Below, one piece after another: positions 4,579 to 5,633 of a stretch of 5,633 nucleotides of DNA. Each line of letters starts with the position of its first letter. Position 1 is the first letter of the stretch. A model generated the notes under the pieces. That model was not told where the DNA came from, searched no databases, and was given only the letters and a program-made list of their open reading frames with translations. Origin of the DNA: a candidate division NPL-UPA2 bacterium (GTDB lineage Bacteria; Bacillota; UBA994); the NCBI GenBank assembly GCA_018725205.1, contig QLUB01000106.1, positions 1 to 5,633 on the forward strand, in the 5' to 3' direction. Position numbers and translations under genes: made by a program.

Positions 4579-5633
4579 GTTGTTCGCGCCAAAAATGCCG
4601 CCGCCAAGGCGGTGAGCGGGATGGCTGATACTAAGCCAATGCTCCCGGCGAGTGCTCGCAGCACTTCACTAGCAATGGAATCCATGTTCACCAAGCGGAT
4701 AAACTCAATCTCGTATGCCTGCACCAAGAGGAGCAAAGCCAACGAACCGCCCGTATACGCCAAGATTAGGGTATTGGCCATGGTGCCCGAAACATCGCGC
4801 CCGACATTCATGCCCACCAAAAAAAGCTCTTTCCGCCTAAGGCCGGGGCTCGCTCGCTGCACTTCAGATATGGCGGACGAAATGGTCATGCCGGTGTCCA
4901 TAATGGCACCGAGCGCGCCGATAATAATCCCAGCCATGAGCAAGCCGCGGAAGTCAAAATCCACCCCTTGGGGAATAAACGCCAGCATCTGCGCCTCCTC
5001 ACCCGCTAGCCCGGTAGTGTGGATGGCTCCGCCCACGACAATGGCCAGCACTCCCGCCACGACCAGACCGCCAACTGTGCCCACAATGGCCGCGGCAGCC
5101 TTCCGGTTAGCTCCCCCTACTAAAATAGTGGTAAAAGCCGTGGCTACAGCGGCCACTACTACGGCGAGCGTAATCGGGTTATAGCCGCGAAGCAAAAGCG
5201 GGATGAGCACATAGATGATCAAGACGCCGATGAGAGCAAGCGAGATAAGACTAAAGAGCCCCTTTTTGCCGCCTAAGCCAATCAGCAAAGCGCCAAAGCC
5301 AATCACTAACGCCAGCAAATGGCGGTCGCGCTCGTGGTCGGCAATTGCCACCTCTACAGCGTCACCCTCAAGCTTTTCTATCGCTATCAGCACACGCTGA
5401 CCAGGCATGACGACCACGTCAAAGGCCGGGGTTCCGGTGAGCACATGTCTAATGTCCACGGTTTGACCGCGCAGGGTGCCGCTCAGCACTTCGAGTTGCA
5501 CGTCAAACTCGCGCAGTTCAAACCCCGTTTCGCCCCGCCCTTCTTCTGGTGGCAGTTCCTCTAGCGTCAGTACGCGCCCGCGCGCGAATTCTACTACCAC
5601 GTCAGCGGGAGGTGTCTCGTCTTGTGCTGACGC
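4563..5633 (-). CDS. YibE/F-family integral membrane protein (5' end beyond the window)
   Basis: The frame runs open off the right edge; 356 residues are visible. The first visible residues (ASAQDETPPAD) look like the end of a signal peptide and the start of a mature protein (cleavage perhaps after A-S-A), followed by a soluble extracytoplasmic region to ~residue 100 with the G.LRGQTVDIRHVLTG and VMPGQRVLI pattern. About seven or eight membrane helices follow. Two family signatures are clear: GALGAIMDTGMTISSAI (visible residues 239-255) and GRDVSGTMANTLILAYTGGS (278-297). The molecular role of YibE/F proteins is not established; transport has been proposed. A GTG at 5600 could be read as a start, but it has no ribosome site and lies inside the mature domain, so the true start is upstream. 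The stop TAA (4563-4565) overlaps the TAG of the convergent asparagine synthase gene. Confidence 0.85.
   Translation of the reverse strand, partial: ASAQDETPPADVVVEFARGRVLTLEELPPEEGRGETGFELREFDVQLEVLSGTLRGQTVDIRHVLTGTPAFDVVVMPGQRVLIAIEKLEGDAVEVAIADHERDRHLLALVIGFGALLIGLGGKKGLFSLISLALIGVLIIYVLIPLLLRGYNPITLAVVVAAVATAFTTILVGGANRKAAAAIVGTVGGLVVAGVLAIVVGGAIHTTGLAGEEAQMLAFIPQGVDFDFRGLLMAGIIIGALGAIMDTGMTISSAISEVQRASPGLRRKELFLVGMNVGRDVSGTMANTLILAYTGGSLALLLLVQAYEIEFIRLVNMDSIASEVLRALAGSIGLVSAIPLTALAAAFLARTTKKAD

Noticed and set aside
4612..5184. Long plus-strand frame opposite the YibE/F-like gene
   Set aside because: It is a shadow of a GC-rich membrane-protein gene, made of low-complexity Ala/Pro/Thr stretches, with no family likeness.
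5598..5600. GTG as the true start of the YibE/F-like gene
   Set aside because: The frame is open upstream to the window edge, encodes a signal-peptide-like ASAQ end, and there is no ribosome site before the GTG.
1..5633. CRISPR array, tRNA, rRNA or complete insertion sequence
   Set aside because: No regularly spaced repeats, no cloverleaf pattern, no rRNA-like stretch and no transposase gene were seen on either strand.

Overview
The window looks like part of a Bacillota (Firmicutes, probably clostridial or a relative) chromosome of medium GC. The reasons are purine-rich Shine-Dalgarno sites, frequent GTG starts, an asparagine synthase that from memory resembles Bacillus subtilis AsnO/YisO, a YibE/F membrane protein and a Phd/YefM-RelE/ParE toxin-antitoxin pair. 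The assignment is inference from protein resemblance; no search was run.

Layout from left to right. Positions 1-175 contain no convincing gene but hold five consecutive short hairpins. A near-consensus promoter (197-225) then drives a two-gene type II toxin-antitoxin operon on the plus strand (259-844). Next, on the minus strand, lies a decayed polysaccharide-precursor locus: a short ORF resembling the C-terminus of a lipid or polysaccharide flippase (1302-1505), followed by the first ~127 codons of galU (UTP-glucose-1-phosphate uridylyltransferase, 898-1278), which has an in-frame stop and no C-terminal half. The galU homology stops close to a 12-bp sequence that recurs left of the toxin-antitoxin operon. 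The short flippase-like ORF is preceded by three tandem perfect hairpins (1520-1581). Positions 1582-1906 are mostly non-coding, with one doubtful cysteine-containing ORF on the minus strand and an extended -10 promoter for the next gene.

On the plus strand, an EamA-family transporter (1907-2779) is followed without any gap by an asparagine synthase gene (2780-4566), whose own strong ribosome site lies in the last codons of the transporter. The asparagine synthase carries an apparent ~55-bp deletion plus frameshift that removes the NGEIYN part of its glutaminase domain; the synthetase domain is otherwise intact. The two genes probably formed one operon, which suggests but does not prove a link between amino-acid amidation and export.

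The right end holds a convergent YibE/F-family membrane protein on the minus strand (4563 to the window edge, 5' end missing). Its stop codon overlaps that of the asparagine synthase, and each gene appears to have its terminator inside or partly inside the coding end of the other. Three broken or partial genes in 3.5 kb, next to a toxin-antitoxin cassette, point to a region of insertion, deletion and decay. I did not find a clearly new multi-gene system; the most unusual items are the two clusters of tandem hairpins and the interlocked convergent gene ends.
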